From positions 1-64,000 of the forward strand of contig JANQPX010000009.1 in NCBI GenBank assembly GCA_028285265.1: a DNA stretch of 64,000 nucleotides, given 5' to 3'. This stretch comes from Geminicoccaceae bacterium (GTDB lineage Bacteria > Pseudomonadota > Alphaproteobacteria > Geminicoccales > Geminicoccaceae). Made by a program: the position numbers and the translations under genes. Each line of letters starts with the position of its first letter. Positions within the stretch are counted from its first letter, which is position 1. Shown in pieces: positions 15,394 through 24,994 of this stretch. The notes beneath the pieces were generated by a model. The model was not told the DNA's origin and did no database searches. It was given only the letters and a program-made list of their open reading frames with translations.

Positions 15394-17835
15394 ATGAAAG
15401 ACCTCCCCTCGACTGCTCGTGTCGTCATCATTGGCGGCGGAGCTGTAGGCGTCTCAGGGCTCTATCACCTCGCGAAAGCTGGTTGGACCGATTGCGTGCT
15501 CTTGGAGAAGAACGAGCTGACGTCAGGCTCAACCTGGCATGCCGCTGGTAACTGCCCGAACTTCAGCAGCTCCTGGGCGGTCATGAACATGCAGCGCTAT
15601 TCGCTGGAGATGTATCGAAATCTCGCCGACGATGTCGACTATCCCATGAACTATCACGTTACAGGCGCTTTGCGGCTTGCCCACACGAAGGAGCGCATGC
15701 AGGAGTTCGAGCGCGTCGCAGGAATGGGCCGCTACCAGGGGCTGCAGATGGACATTTGCACGCCTAACGATTTGCAGCAGCACTTCCCATTCATGGAACT
15801 TCACGATCTGGCCGGGGGGCTCTGGGACCCGCTGGACGGTGACATCGATCCTGCGCAACTGACACAAGCGATGGCCAAAGGTGCCCGTGATCTTGGCCAG
15901 AAGATCCTGCGCTTTACACCGGCGACCGGCATCTCGCGTGAAGGCGACGAGTGGATCATCCAGACGGACAAAGGAAACATCCGTTGCGAATATGTCGTCA
16001 ACGCTGCCGGCTATTATGCGCAGAAGGTGGGCGAATGGTTCAAGCCCTATGGCGGCCGGACGGTACCCATGGTGGTCATGAGCCACCAGTACTTCTTAAC
16101 CGAGGAGATTCCGGAGATCGAGCAGTGGACCAAGGAAAACGGCCGCAAACTGCCGATGGTCCGCGACGTCGATACTTCCTACTATTTGCGTCAGGACAAG
16201 CACGGCCTGAACCTCGGGCCCTATGAACGCCACTGCAGGGCGCACTGGGTGACGCCCGACGATCCCATGCCGGATGACTTTTCTTTCCAGCTTTTTCCAG
16301 ACGATCTAGATCGTCTAGAGTTTTACATCGAGGACGCCATGGCCCGCGTACCGTTGCTTGGCTCGCAAGGTGTCGGTCGGGTCATCAACGGTCCGATTCC
16401 TTACGCGCCGGATGGTTTGCCGTTAATTGGCCCAATGCCAGGCGTGCGCAACGCGTTTGAAGCCCACAGTTTCTCATTCGGTATTGTCCAAGCCGGCGGT
16501 GCCGGCAAAGTCCTTGCAGAGTGGATTGTCGAAGGCACGACGGAGTGGGACATGTGGGCCGTCGATCCGCGGCGCTACACTGACTACACCGATCACGACT
16601 ACTGCTACCAAAAGGCCATGGAGACATATGGCCATGAGTACGCCATGCACTTCCCCCACTTCGAATGGCCGGCCGGTCGTGACAAAAAGCACTCCCCCAT
16701 CCACGATACGCTAGCGAAACTTGGCGCCCAGTTCGGTGCCGTCAACGGCTGGGAACGCGTAAACTGGTTTGCGGCAGGTGGCGATGACATTTCATCGGAG
16801 CGAGCCCAGACGTGGGAACGCGATGGGCCGTGGGAACAGCGCGTGCGCGAAGAATGCGAAGCCGTGCGCGATCATGTTGGTGTTCTTGATCTCTGCGGTT
16901 TCTCGCGCTTTCAGCTGACGGGCGATGGCGCTGCCACCTGGTTACGCTCCCAGATTACGGGCGCGCTGCCAAAAGTCGGGCGTGTAGGCCTTGGCTACTT
17001 TGCCGATGATCAAGGACGCATTGTCACCGAGATGTCGGTAACGCGGCTGGCGGATGATGCGTTTGTCCTCATTACCGCCGCGGCAGCGCAATGGCATGAT
17101 TATGAGCTTCTGGCGAAATCACTTCCCGACGGCCTGTCACTGACCGATTTGACGACAGAATACAGCACGCTCGTTGTCACCGGACCGCGATCACGTGACG
17201 TTTTGTCAGGCCTCACGGACGCTGACCTTTCCTTGCCTTGGTTGACCCATCAGGAGGCACAGCTTGTCGGTCGGCCAGCGCGGCTCGTTCGTGTATCCTT
17301 TGCAGGCGAGCTGGGTTGGGAGATCCATGCAAAGAACGCCGAGATACCCGGCATTTACGAAGCCTTGCTTGAGCGTGGCGTAAAGCCTTATGGCATGTAT
17401 GCAATGAACGCTCTCCGACTTGAAAAAGGATACCGCGCCTGGAAGCAAGATCTGTCGACTGACTACTCAATGTTGGAAGGCGGTCTCGAGCGGTTCATCA
17501 AATGGGACAAGGCTGACTTCGTCGGCAAGGGGGCTCTCTTACGCGAAAAGCAACGCGGACCCGCCAAGCGATTTGCGACTTTCATTATCGAGTCCAACGG
17601 TCATGACGCGCCCTACATGTCAACGGTCTGGCATGGCAATGACGTTGTCGGCGAGATCACATCCAGTGGCTATGGCTATCGTGTCAATGCGTCGATCGCG
17701 TTGGGCGTGGTTCGCGCCGATCTTTCGGAACCCGGAACAGAGCTTGAAATTGAGATTTTTGGTAAACGCTGCAAAGCGATGGTGCAAAAAGACCAACCGC
17801 TTTGGGATCCTGAGAACGTGAGACTAAGAGCATGA
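15394..17835 (+). CDS. FAD-dependent N-methyl amine dehydrogenase with GcvT-like domain, copy 1 (DMGDH-like)
   Basis: 813 residues. Residues 1-430 are a DAO-type FAD domain: the dinucleotide loop VVIIGGGAVGVSGLYHLAKA at about 10-29, then GSTWHAAGN, whose His corresponds to the residue that carries covalent FAD in mammalian dimethylglycine and sarcosine dehydrogenases. Residues about 470-813 are a GcvT/aminomethyltransferase-like domain (GELGWEIHAK; MNALRLEKGYRAW) that in the family captures the one-carbon unit on tetrahydrofolate. The start ATG at 15394 has AAGAGGAAG before it. It overlaps copy 2 by ATGA. The substrate is unknown: dimethylglycine, sarcosine or another N-methylated amine. Confidence 0.85.
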   Translation: MKDLPSTARVVIIGGGAVGVSGLYHLAKAGWTDCVLLEKNELTSGSTWHAAGNCPNFSSSWAVMNMQRYSLEMYRNLADDVDYPMNYHVTGALRLAHTKERMQEFERVAGMGRYQGLQMDICTPNDLQQHFPFMELHDLAGGLWDPLDGDIDPAQLTQAMAKGARDLGQKILRFTPATGISREGDEWIIQTDKGNIRCEYVVNAAGYYAQKVGEWFKPYGGRTVPMVVMSHQYFLTEEIPEIEQWTKENGRKLPMVRDVDTSYYLRQDKHGLNLGPYERHCRAHWVTPDDPMPDDFSFQLFPDDLDRLEFYIEDAMARVPLLGSQGVGRVINGPIPYAPDGLPLIGPMPGVRNAFEAHSFSFGIVQAGGAGKVLAEWIVEGTTEWDMWAVDPRRYTDYTDHDYCYQKAMETYGHEYAMHFPHFEWPAGRDKKHSPIHDTLAKLGAQFGAVNGWERVNWFAAGGDDISSERAQTWERDGPWEQRVREECEAVRDHVGVLDLCGFSRFQLTGDGAATWLRSQITGALPKVGRVGLGYFADDQGRIVTEMSVTRLADDAFVLITAAAAQWHDYELLAKSLPDGLSLTDLTTEYSTLVVTGPRSRDVLSGLTDADLSLPWLTHQEAQLVGRPARLVRVSFAGELGWEIHAKNAEIPGIYEALLERGVKPYGMYAMNALRLEKGYRAWKQDLSTDYSMLEGGLERFIKWDKADFVGKGALLREKQRGPAKRFATFIIESNGHDAPYMSTVWHGNDVVGEITSSGYGYRVNASIALGVVRADLSEPGTELEIEIFGKRCKAMVQKDQPLWDPENVRLRA

Positions 17836-20279
17836 CCCAGCGACCACCTTCACACGCCCGGGCCGTCATCATTGGTGGTGGTATTGCCGGATGTTCGATT
17901 GCCTATCATTTAGCCAAGCAGGGCTGGACAGACGTTGTGCTTCTCGAGGCCAACCAATTGACCAGCGGGACGACTTGGCACGCTGCTGGCCTGATTGCGC
18001 AACTGCGTGCCTCCAAGAATATGACCAAGCTGGCCAAATACAGCCAGGAGCTCTACGGCAATCTGGAAGCCGAAACTGGTGTCGCTACCGGCTTTAGGCG
18101 CTGCGGGTCGATCACGGTAGCGCTGACGGATGAACGGAAGGAAGAAATCTACCGGCAAGCATCGATGGCTCGAGCCTTTGGTGTCGAAGTCGAGGAAATT
18201 ACAGCCGACGAAGCCAAAGATCGGTATCCTTACCTGAATGCCGAGGATGTAACCGGCGCGGTCTACTTGCCGAAGGATGGACAGGGTGATCCCGGCAACA
18301 TTGCCCAGGCACTTGCGAAAGGTGCCCGTCTCAATGGTGCAACGATTGTCGAAGGTGTGCGCGTTACGGATATTCAGCAGGCCAATGGCCGAGTGACCGG
18401 CGTTTCCTGGACGGGCAACAACGATCAGGGATCGATTGCAGCCGATTACGTGGTCAATTGTGGCGGTATGTGGGGACATCATATCGGGCGGCTGGCTAAT
18501 GTCGTTGTACCGTTACACGCATGCGAACATTTCTACATCGTTACCGAAGCCATCCCGGGCTTAAAGCAGTTACCGGTCCTGCGCGTGCCCGACGAATGCG
18601 CCTACTACAAGGAGGATGCGGGTAAGCTTCTGCTCGGCGCCTTCGAGCCGATTGCCAAGCCATGGGGGATGGACGGCATCCCGGATGACTTTTGCTTCGA
18701 CCAACTGCCGGAGGACTTCGAGCATTTCGAGCCGATTTTGGAGAAGGCCGTCAACCGCTTTCCAATCCTGGCAGAAACAGGCATTCACACGTTCTTCAAC
18801 GGGCCGGAGAGCTTTACGCCGGATGATGCCTATCACCTGGGCGAGGCACCCAATCTGCGAAACTTTTTTGTCTGTGCTGGCTTCAACTCCATCGGTATCC
18901 AATCATCCGGTGGTGCCGGCATGGCCCTAGCCTACTGGATGGAGAACGGTCATCCGCCTTTCGATGTATCGGACGTCGACATTCGTCGCATGCAGCCCTT
19001 CCAAGGCAATAAGACATACCTTTTCGAGCGCTCCAAAGAGACCTTGGGTCTCCTCTATGCCGACCACTTTCCCTACCGGCAGATGGCAACGGCGCGCGGT
19101 GTTCGTCGTTCGCCTTTCCATGAGTACCTGAAGGCCGAAGGCGCGGTATTCGGTGAAGTTGCTGGCTGGGAACGGGCGAATTGGTTCGCACGCGAGGATC
19201 AAAAAGGCGAGTACCGCTATTCCTGGAAGCGCCAGAACTGGTTTGACAACAGCCGGGATGAACATCTGGCCGTGAGAACGAATGTGGGCATGTATGACAT
19301 GACCTCGTTCGGAAAGATTCGCGTCGAAGGTCCGGACGCGGAAACGTTTCTCAACTATATCTGCGGCAATGACGTCGCCGTGGCGCCTGGCAAAATCGTC
19401 TACACCCAATTTCTCAATGCCCGCGGCGGTATCGAGGCAGACGTCACCGTGACCCGCCTGTCTGAGACGTCATACGTTGTCGTGACACCGGCTGCGACGG
19501 TGCAGCGTGAGTTGTCCTGGATGAACCGGCACAAAGAGCGCTACAACGTGGTCGTACTCGATGTCACATCCGGGGAAGGTGTGCTTGCGATTATGGGACC
19601 CAACGCGCGCGAACTCCTGAAAAAGGTCTCGCCGCATGATTGGTCCAATGAGAATCATCCCTTCGGTACCGCACATCATATCGAACTGGGTATGGGGCTC
19701 GCACGCGCGCACCGCGTAACGTATGTGGGTGAACTTGGATGGGAAATCTACGTGCCAACAGAGATGGCCGCCCATGCTTTCGAGACGATCCGCGACGCAG
19801 GACATGACATCGGCTTGACCTTGTGCGGCATGCATATGATGGATTCGGCCCGGATTGAAAAAGCCTTCCGACACTTTGGCCATGACATCACGGACGAGGA
19901 TCACGTTCTCGAAGCCGGGCTTGGTTTCGCCGTCAAAACGGGCAAAGCAGATTTCATCGGCCGTAATGCCGTTCTGCAGAAAAAGGACGAGGGCCTCAAC
20001 GCCCGCCTTGTTCAATTCTTGCTGCAGGACACGGAACCCTTGCTGTTCCATCATGAACCCATCGTCCGTGATGGTGAGATCGTATCCTATCTCACGTCTG
20101 GCAATTACGGACATCATCTGGGCGGCGCGATTGGTCTGGGCTATGTTCCTTGCAAAGGCGAGAGTGTCGACCAGTTGCTCTCCTCGTCTTATGAGATCGA
20201 GATTGCCGGAACGCGCGTCAAGGCCGTAGCGTCGGTCCGACCGCTGTACGATCCGAAATCCGAACGTGTCCGGGTCTAG
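17832..20279 (+). CDS. FAD-dependent N-methyl amine dehydrogenase with GcvT-like domain, copy 2 (DMGDH-like)
   Basis: 815 residues with the same two-domain plan as copy 1: FAD loop AVIIGGGIAGCSIAYHLAKQ, covalent-FAD type motif GTTWHAAGL, and a C-terminal GcvT domain (YVGELGWEIYVPTE; MDSARIEKAFRHFGHD). It matches canonical dimethylglycine dehydrogenases more closely than copy 1 does (AAGL rather than AAGN; the DGQGDP motif). Start and stop of the pair overlap, so the two proteins are made together and may work as a heteromer or on successive methyl groups. The heteromer idea is inference. Confidence 0.88.
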   Translation: MTQRPPSHARAVIIGGGIAGCSIAYHLAKQGWTDVVLLEANQLTSGTTWHAAGLIAQLRASKNMTKLAKYSQELYGNLEAETGVATGFRRCGSITVALTDERKEEIYRQASMARAFGVEVEEITADEAKDRYPYLNAEDVTGAVYLPKDGQGDPGNIAQALAKGARLNGATIVEGVRVTDIQQANGRVTGVSWTGNNDQGSIAADYVVNCGGMWGHHIGRLANVVVPLHACEHFYIVTEAIPGLKQLPVLRVPDECAYYKEDAGKLLLGAFEPIAKPWGMDGIPDDFCFDQLPEDFEHFEPILEKAVNRFPILAETGIHTFFNGPESFTPDDAYHLGEAPNLRNFFVCAGFNSIGIQSSGGAGMALAYWMENGHPPFDVSDVDIRRMQPFQGNKTYLFERSKETLGLLYADHFPYRQMATARGVRRSPFHEYLKAEGAVFGEVAGWERANWFAREDQKGEYRYSWKRQNWFDNSRDEHLAVRTNVGMYDMTSFGKIRVEGPDAETFLNYICGNDVAVAPGKIVYTQFLNARGGIEADVTVTRLSETSYVVVTPAATVQRELSWMNRHKERYNVVVLDVTSGEGVLAIMGPNARELLKKVSPHDWSNENHPFGTAHHIELGMGLARAHRVTYVGELGWEIYVPTEMAAHAFETIRDAGHDIGLTLCGMHMMDSARIEKAFRHFGHDITDEDHVLEAGLGFAVKTGKADFIGRNAVLQKKDEGLNARLVQFLLQDTEPLLFHHEPIVRDGEIVSYLTSGNYGHHLGGAIGLGYVPCKGESVDQLLSSSYEIEIAGTRVKAVASVRPLYDPKSERVRV

Positions 20280-20425
20280 CGGAGAACTCTCTGGAACGGC
20301 ATCGTAAAGTGCTCTAACGACGTCAATCTGGTCTCGTTGCGCGCGTGAGCAGCGGTGGCAGCTCGGTCTTTTGGCCTGCTACTCATACCGCCTGAAACAG
20401 GCGACGAATAAGAAAGGAAATGCCA

Positions 20426-21559
20426 ATGATCGATCCTGTGTCTGCTGTCGATCCCGACGGACTCCTTGAGTACTCCGTCGTCTTTACAGATCGCTCGCTC
20501 AATCATATGTCCAATCGCTTCCAGCACGTCATGCGCGATATCCACGCCGTACTGAAGGATGTCTATAATGCTGATGGCGCCGTCGTCGTCCCCGGCGGTG
20601 GAACGGTTGGCATGGAGGCTGTCGCGCGCCAGTTTGCTACCGACAAGAACGTTATGATTGTTCGAAATGGCTGGTTCTCCTATCGCTGGTCACAAATCAT
20701 AGAGACTGGCAACATTGCCAAAACTACTCACGTGATGAAGGCGGCTCGAATCGGGACGCATCACCAGGCACCGTTTGCGCCTCCCGCAATCGAGGATGTT
20801 GTTGCTGAAATCAGCAACCGAAAACCTGACATTGTCTTCGCGCCGCACGTCGAAACATCTTCGGGAATCATGCTGCCCGACGATTATATCGAAGCCATTG
20901 CAGAGGCCGTTCATGCAGGTGGTGGGTTATTTGTCCTGGATTGCATTGCTTCAGGTGCGATGTGGGTCGATATGGGCGCTAGAGGCGTTGATGTCCTGAT
21001 CAGCGCGCCTCAAAAGGGCTGGAGCTCGTCGCCATCCAGCGGCCTCATCATGTTGAGTGAGGCTGCCATTGGCAGGCTTGCGGAGACCACCAGCACGAGC
21101 TTCGCTATTGATCTCGCGAAGTGGCATCAGATCATGCAAGCTTACCTCAAGGGCGGTCACGCCTATCATTCAACAATGCCGACGGATTCGTTGACCGCGT
21201 TTCGAGACACGCTTTTGGAAACGCGTGACTATGGTTTCGAGAAACTTCGGTCCGCGCAGGAAGCCTTAGGAAGACGTGTGCGCGAGGTACTCGCACAAAA
21301 GGGCTATGCCAGTGTTGCGGCCCGCGGCTTTGAAGCCCCTGGTGTCGTCGTGAGTTACACGGACGATCCCTCGATTCAAAATGGTAGCGCCTTTGCCGCT
21401 CATGGTATGCAAGTGGCGGCTGGCGTTCCTCTCCAATGCGATGAGCCGGAGGATTATTCAACGTTCCGCTTGGGTCTATTCGGGCTGGATAAACTGCAAG
21501 ATGTGAATCGAGCCGTCGAGCGCTTAGTCAATGTTCTCGACGCTATTGAGCCTCACTAA
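20426..21559 (+). CDS. Class V aminotransferase, alanine/serine-glyoxylate type
   Basis: About 377 residues of fold-type I PLP enzyme. The PLP lysine is Lys197 in SAPQKGWSSSPSSG, the phosphate loop is VPGGGTVGMEAVAR, and the PLP-ring Asp lies in FVLDCIASGAMWVDMG. The closest well-known relatives are AGXT/SGAT enzymes that move an amino group to glyoxylate. Two in-frame ATGs exist; the second (20426) is 7 bp after AAGGAA, whereas the first (20420) almost touches it. It follows the two DMGDH-like genes after 146 bp and probably handles the glycine- or alanine-like product. Confidence 0.85.
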   Translation: MIDPVSAVDPDGLLEYSVVFTDRSLNHMSNRFQHVMRDIHAVLKDVYNADGAVVVPGGGTVGMEAVARQFATDKNVMIVRNGWFSYRWSQIIETGNIAKTTHVMKAARIGTHHQAPFAPPAIEDVVAEISNRKPDIVFAPHVETSSGIMLPDDYIEAIAEAVHAGGGLFVLDCIASGAMWVDMGARGVDVLISAPQKGWSSSPSSGLIMLSEAAIGRLAETTSTSFAIDLAKWHQIMQAYLKGGHAYHSTMPTDSLTAFRDTLLETRDYGFEKLRSAQEALGRRVREVLAQKGYASVAARGFEAPGVVVSYTDDPSIQNGSAFAAHGMQVAAGVPLQCDEPEDYSTFRLGLFGLDKLQDVNRAVERLVNVLDAIEPH

Positions 21560-21611
21560 GCACCAATTTGACGTCCAGGGGGCGACGCTGTTTGCCGACG
21601 GCTCGAAAGTC

Positions 21612-22523
21612 TCATGCGTGCGCCTCCAAGAGACATTCAAGAAAGACCTGGGTGATCCGGGAGGGTTTGGGATGTCGCCTAACGACGGCGAAGAATTCGG
21701 TCTCGTAGCGATAGCGATCAGGTCGGAGTTTTCTGATCAATCCTTGTCTCACAAAAGATTGGGCAAAGTGATCGGGTAGGAAGCCGATATAACGTCCCGA
21801 CTGGACTAGGATGGCGAGCGCCTCTTGGTCATTGGCCTGCGCATGGCAATTCAGCCCCTCTTGCTGGCTAACCGCCATGTTCGGCGAAAAAAACTCAAGG
21901 CCGGCATAGCGACCTGCTAGAATTTCACGAGGCGAGATATCTTTGTCTTGGCGCGAAAACCAGGGGTGCGTTGCACCGCAAAACAGATACATTTGCTCTG
22001 TGTATAGAGAATGGTAGTCGAGGCTGGACGACTTCCGATATGTGGGGACAATGCCAATATGGACTTCGCCGCTGAGCAGGTCTCTTTCTGTGTCGTTCGT
22101 ACCCAGCACCCGAACCCTCAAACTGACGTCCGGAGCAATCTCGTCGAATGTGCGGAATGCCGTTGCGACCTGAGCGTTTGGGTTTGTCAACGTCATGTCG
22201 AAGAGGGCAATCGACAAGCGTCCAACAAGGCGGTCATTAACTTCGTTAACTTCAACCGCGAAGTTATCAACGGACGCCAATAGGCGGTTCGTCGCCTCGA
22301 AGACGCGAGCACCCTCGGCCGTTAGCGCGAACCCGCCTGGTCCCCGATCACACAACTTGACGCCCAAGCGTAGCTCGAGGTCGCTGAGCTGACGACTGAT
22401 TGTGGACCTGCCTACATTCATGATCATTTCCGCAGCGGAGATGCCACCCGACTGCACGATCGTTTGGAAAACACGGAGCAACCGGATATCGGTCTGCTGG
22501 ATATGGGGTGGTCGTTTCGCCAT
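21612..22523 (-). CDS. LysR-family transcriptional regulator
   Basis: About 303 residues. The N-terminal HTH reads DIRLLRVFQTIVQSGGISAA followed by GRSTISRQLSDLELRLGVKL, and the C-terminal part is the LysR effector domain. It is convergent with the class V aminotransferase and divergent from the class III aminotransferase at 22736, the classic position for a LysR controlling its neighbour. The ATG ending at 22523 is preferred to the GTG one codon upstream; both are near a GAGG. Confidence 0.92.
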   Translation of the reverse strand: MAKRPPHIQQTDIRLLRVFQTIVQSGGISAAEMIMNVGRSTISRQLSDLELRLGVKLCDRGPGGFALTAEGARVFEATNRLLASVDNFAVEVNEVNDRLVGRLSIALFDMTLTNPNAQVATAFRTFDEIAPDVSLRVRVLGTNDTERDLLSGEVHIGIVPTYRKSSSLDYHSLYTEQMYLFCGATHPWFSRQDKDISPREILAGRYAGLEFFSPNMAVSQQEGLNCHAQANDQEALAILVQSGRYIGFLPDHFAQSFVRQGLIRKLRPDRYRYETEFFAVVRRHPKPSRITQVFLECLLEAHA

Positions 22524-22544
22524 CACCTCATTGTTTCACATCTA

Positions 22545-22579
22545 TGCAACCAAGTGTGCAAAATATCCAATTGATGCAA
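22545..22579. promoter_or_regulatory. Three TGCAA repeats in the LysR/aminotransferase divergent promoter
   Basis: TGCAA occurs at 22545-22549, 22557-22561 and 22575-22579, just before the LysR start. The first two sit about one helical turn apart, and TGCAACCAAGTGTGCA fits a loose LysR-type site. This is a plausible LysR binding region; the spacing of the third copy is less regular. Confidence 0.3.
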
Positions 22580-22735
22580 TCTTATCGGCATGTCATTGTA
22601 CTGGGAATACCGGCTCGATCAGCCTGATAGCAAAAGCTGTGAGAGAGCCATTACGTCTGCCGAGGGTCTTGGTTCGTTTGTGAACTCGGCAGTGACCGGC
22701 GACAGGAACACCAACGCAAGAAAGAGTACCGTACT

Positions 22736-24121
22736 ATGCTGGATCCAGGGCAGAATGACATTGAGCATGTTATCGAGGCCGATCGCGCCAACGTCTGGCA
22801 TCACCTTGCCCAGCACAAAAAGTTCGAAAGCGTCGACCCGCTGATCATTATCGAAGGCAAGGGAATGCGGGTTTGGAATGCGGCAGGACGTGAGCACCTC
22901 GACGCTGTCTCTGGTGGTGTCTGGACGGTCAACGTCGGTTATGGTCGTGAATCGATCGCCAATGCCGTGCGTGACCAACTCGTCAAGCTCAACTACTTCG
23001 CCAACACGGCAGGCAATGTGCCAGGGGCACTATTTGCCGAACGGCTAATCGAGAAGATGCCCGGTATGAGCCGTGTCTATTTCTCGAACTCAGGCTCCGA
23101 GGCCAATGAAAAGGCCTATAAAATTGTCCGCCAGATTGCGCACAACAAATATGGCGGCAAAAAGCACAAGATCCTCTATCGCAACCGTGACTATCACGGC
23201 ACCACAATCACGGCACTCTCGTCCTGCGGCCAAGACCAACGCAAAGATCAATATGGCCCCTTCACGCCCGGCTTCATCGAGGTGCCGCATTGCTTGGAAT
23301 ACCGCTCACAGTGGGGCGAAGTCGACGACTATGGCATTAGGGCGGCCGACGCCATCGAAGACGTCATCCTGCGCGAAGGTGCCGACACCGTCGGAGGTTT
23401 GATCCTTGAGCCGATTACGGCGGGTGGTGGTGTGATCGTGCCACCCAGAGGGTATTGGGAACGTGTCCAGGAGATCTGCAAGAAACACGATGTGCTCTTG
23501 ATCATTGACGAGGTTGTCTGTGGCATGGGCCGCACGGGCAAATGGTTTGGTTACCAACATTATGGCATCAAGCCCGATATCGTGACGATGGCCAAGGGCG
23601 TTGCCTCAGGCTATGCGGCAATTTCCTGTACGGTGACGACGGAAGCTGTGTTCAATGAGTTCAAAGCCGATCCTAGCGATCCGATGAGTTACTTCCGGGA
23701 CATTTCAACGTTCGGCGGATGCGCCAGCGGCCCGGCTGCCGCACTCGAGAACATGCGGATCCTCGAGAACGAGAATCTCCTCGAGAATTGCGCCGATATG
23801 GGTGACTATCTCATCGAAAAACTTGAGGAACTGAAATCAAGGCATGCGATCATCGGGGATGTGCGTGGCAAGGGCCTATTCTGTGGCGCTGAACTTGTCA
23901 CAGACCGTGAAACGAAAAAGCCGATCGATGAGAGCATCGCTCAAGCTGTTGTCGCTGATTGCATGACCCATTCCGCCGTCGTCATTGGCGCCACCAACCG
24001 CTCGCTGGCGGGACTCAACAATACGCTATGCCTGAGCCCAGCGCTCATTTGCACGAAATCCGATATCGACGAAATCGTTGCAGCAATCGATGGTGCGTTG
24101 ACTCGCGTTACAGCGCAATGA
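22736..24121 (+). CDS. Class III aminotransferase, taurine:pyruvate aminotransferase-like
   Basis: 461 residues of fold-type I PLP enzyme. The PLP lysine is Lys287 in TMAKGVASGY; SNSGSEANEKAYKI is the phosphate-binding loop and LLIIDEVVCGMGRTG holds the PLP-ring Asp. The N-terminal HHLAQHKKFE and LDAVSGGVWTVNVGYGRESI strongly recall taurine:pyruvate aminotransferases (Tpa), which make sulfoacetaldehyde. No sulfoacetaldehyde acetyltransferase (Xsc) is in the window, so hypotaurine, beta-alanine or another omega-amino acid are also possible substrates. It is divergent from a LysR gene, its likely regulator. Confidence 0.8.
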   Translation: MLDPGQNDIEHVIEADRANVWHHLAQHKKFESVDPLIIIEGKGMRVWNAAGREHLDAVSGGVWTVNVGYGRESIANAVRDQLVKLNYFANTAGNVPGALFAERLIEKMPGMSRVYFSNSGSEANEKAYKIVRQIAHNKYGGKKHKILYRNRDYHGTTITALSSCGQDQRKDQYGPFTPGFIEVPHCLEYRSQWGEVDDYGIRAADAIEDVILREGADTVGGLILEPITAGGGVIVPPRGYWERVQEICKKHDVLLIIDEVVCGMGRTGKWFGYQHYGIKPDIVTMAKGVASGYAAISCTVTTEAVFNEFKADPSDPMSYFRDISTFGGCASGPAAALENMRILENENLLENCADMGDYLIEKLEELKSRHAIIGDVRGKGLFCGAELVTDRETKKPIDESIAQAVVADCMTHSAVVIGATNRSLAGLNNTLCLSPALICTKSDIDEIVAAIDGALTRVTAQ

Positions 24122-24994
24122 TCCAAAGCGGGTTTCTGGATCCATCCTAGGCGGGAAAGGACCGACAGAAAACAGCGGTCACAAGGGCTCGACGCTTGGC
24201 CTCGTCTTCACTGAAATGCGCGTTCCAATGTTTGTTGGCCGCCAGTTATTGCAGGTCTTGATCCAGAAAACCGCTGAGCGACCGTCGGAATCCGATCGCG
24301 GGCTTAAAGCAGCTCTATCGCAGTGTTGAAGCGATGAGATGACCTAAGCGGCGATCTCGGGATGGTCAAGTGACGCCCCCCGATGCCGAGGGACGCCAGC
24401 GTTTCCTGTACGATCTGAGCTAGACACAGCTTCGATTTGTCTTGTCTCAATCAGCGCCGAATTTGAACGCTGACGTGGCAGAAGTCCTCCGTTGTCGTTC
24501 GAGGTCGACTCGGAACGATCTTAACGATAGGGCAAGTCAGTGCCGACTGCCTAAACATAAGGCATGATTGAATCCGCATGTCTCTCGATGCTGAATATGG
24601 GATCGACAAAGTCACCGTTATCGCACTCAAGAGGGACAGCATAGAAATCCGTGGCATCCGACGCAGCGCGAAAGAGCCATGATATCCTCAGTTTTTGGGA
24701 CGTGACTCAGCAATTGCCTCAAGACGCAGGTCGTGGCGTGTGGTCAGCTTTTTCTCGAGCATCTCACGATCGGCTGGATGTGAGGCAGTTCACAGTATGC
24801 TTTTCGGGTCCCTCTTATCATTGGAAAACAACGCATTGTCGCTGATTCAGTCGCTTTGATTTGTGAGATGCAGATATGGACGGATTCATACGCCAAACGC
24901 GTCACTCTCAGTGGCTCGGAAAAGGAAACCGTCATACCGAAATTGGTCTGTCAGGTCCGGTCATGAGCGGGTCCAATCGGTCCGCGGTCAGATC
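24122..24994. other. Intergenic stretch without a recognisable gene
   Basis: No open frame here reads like a known protein on either strand. An imperfect inverted repeat (GGTTTCTGGATC at 24131-24142 and its near complement at 24260-24272) flanks the first 140 bp. A 34-codon frame at 24578-24682 is open but has no ribosome site. The rest could be decayed sequence plus the promoter of the cytochrome/patatin pair. Confidence 0.4.

Noticed and set aside
24578-24682. 34-codon frame beginning MSLDAEYGIDKV
   Set aside because: Looks protein-like but lacks a ribosome site and I recognise no family.
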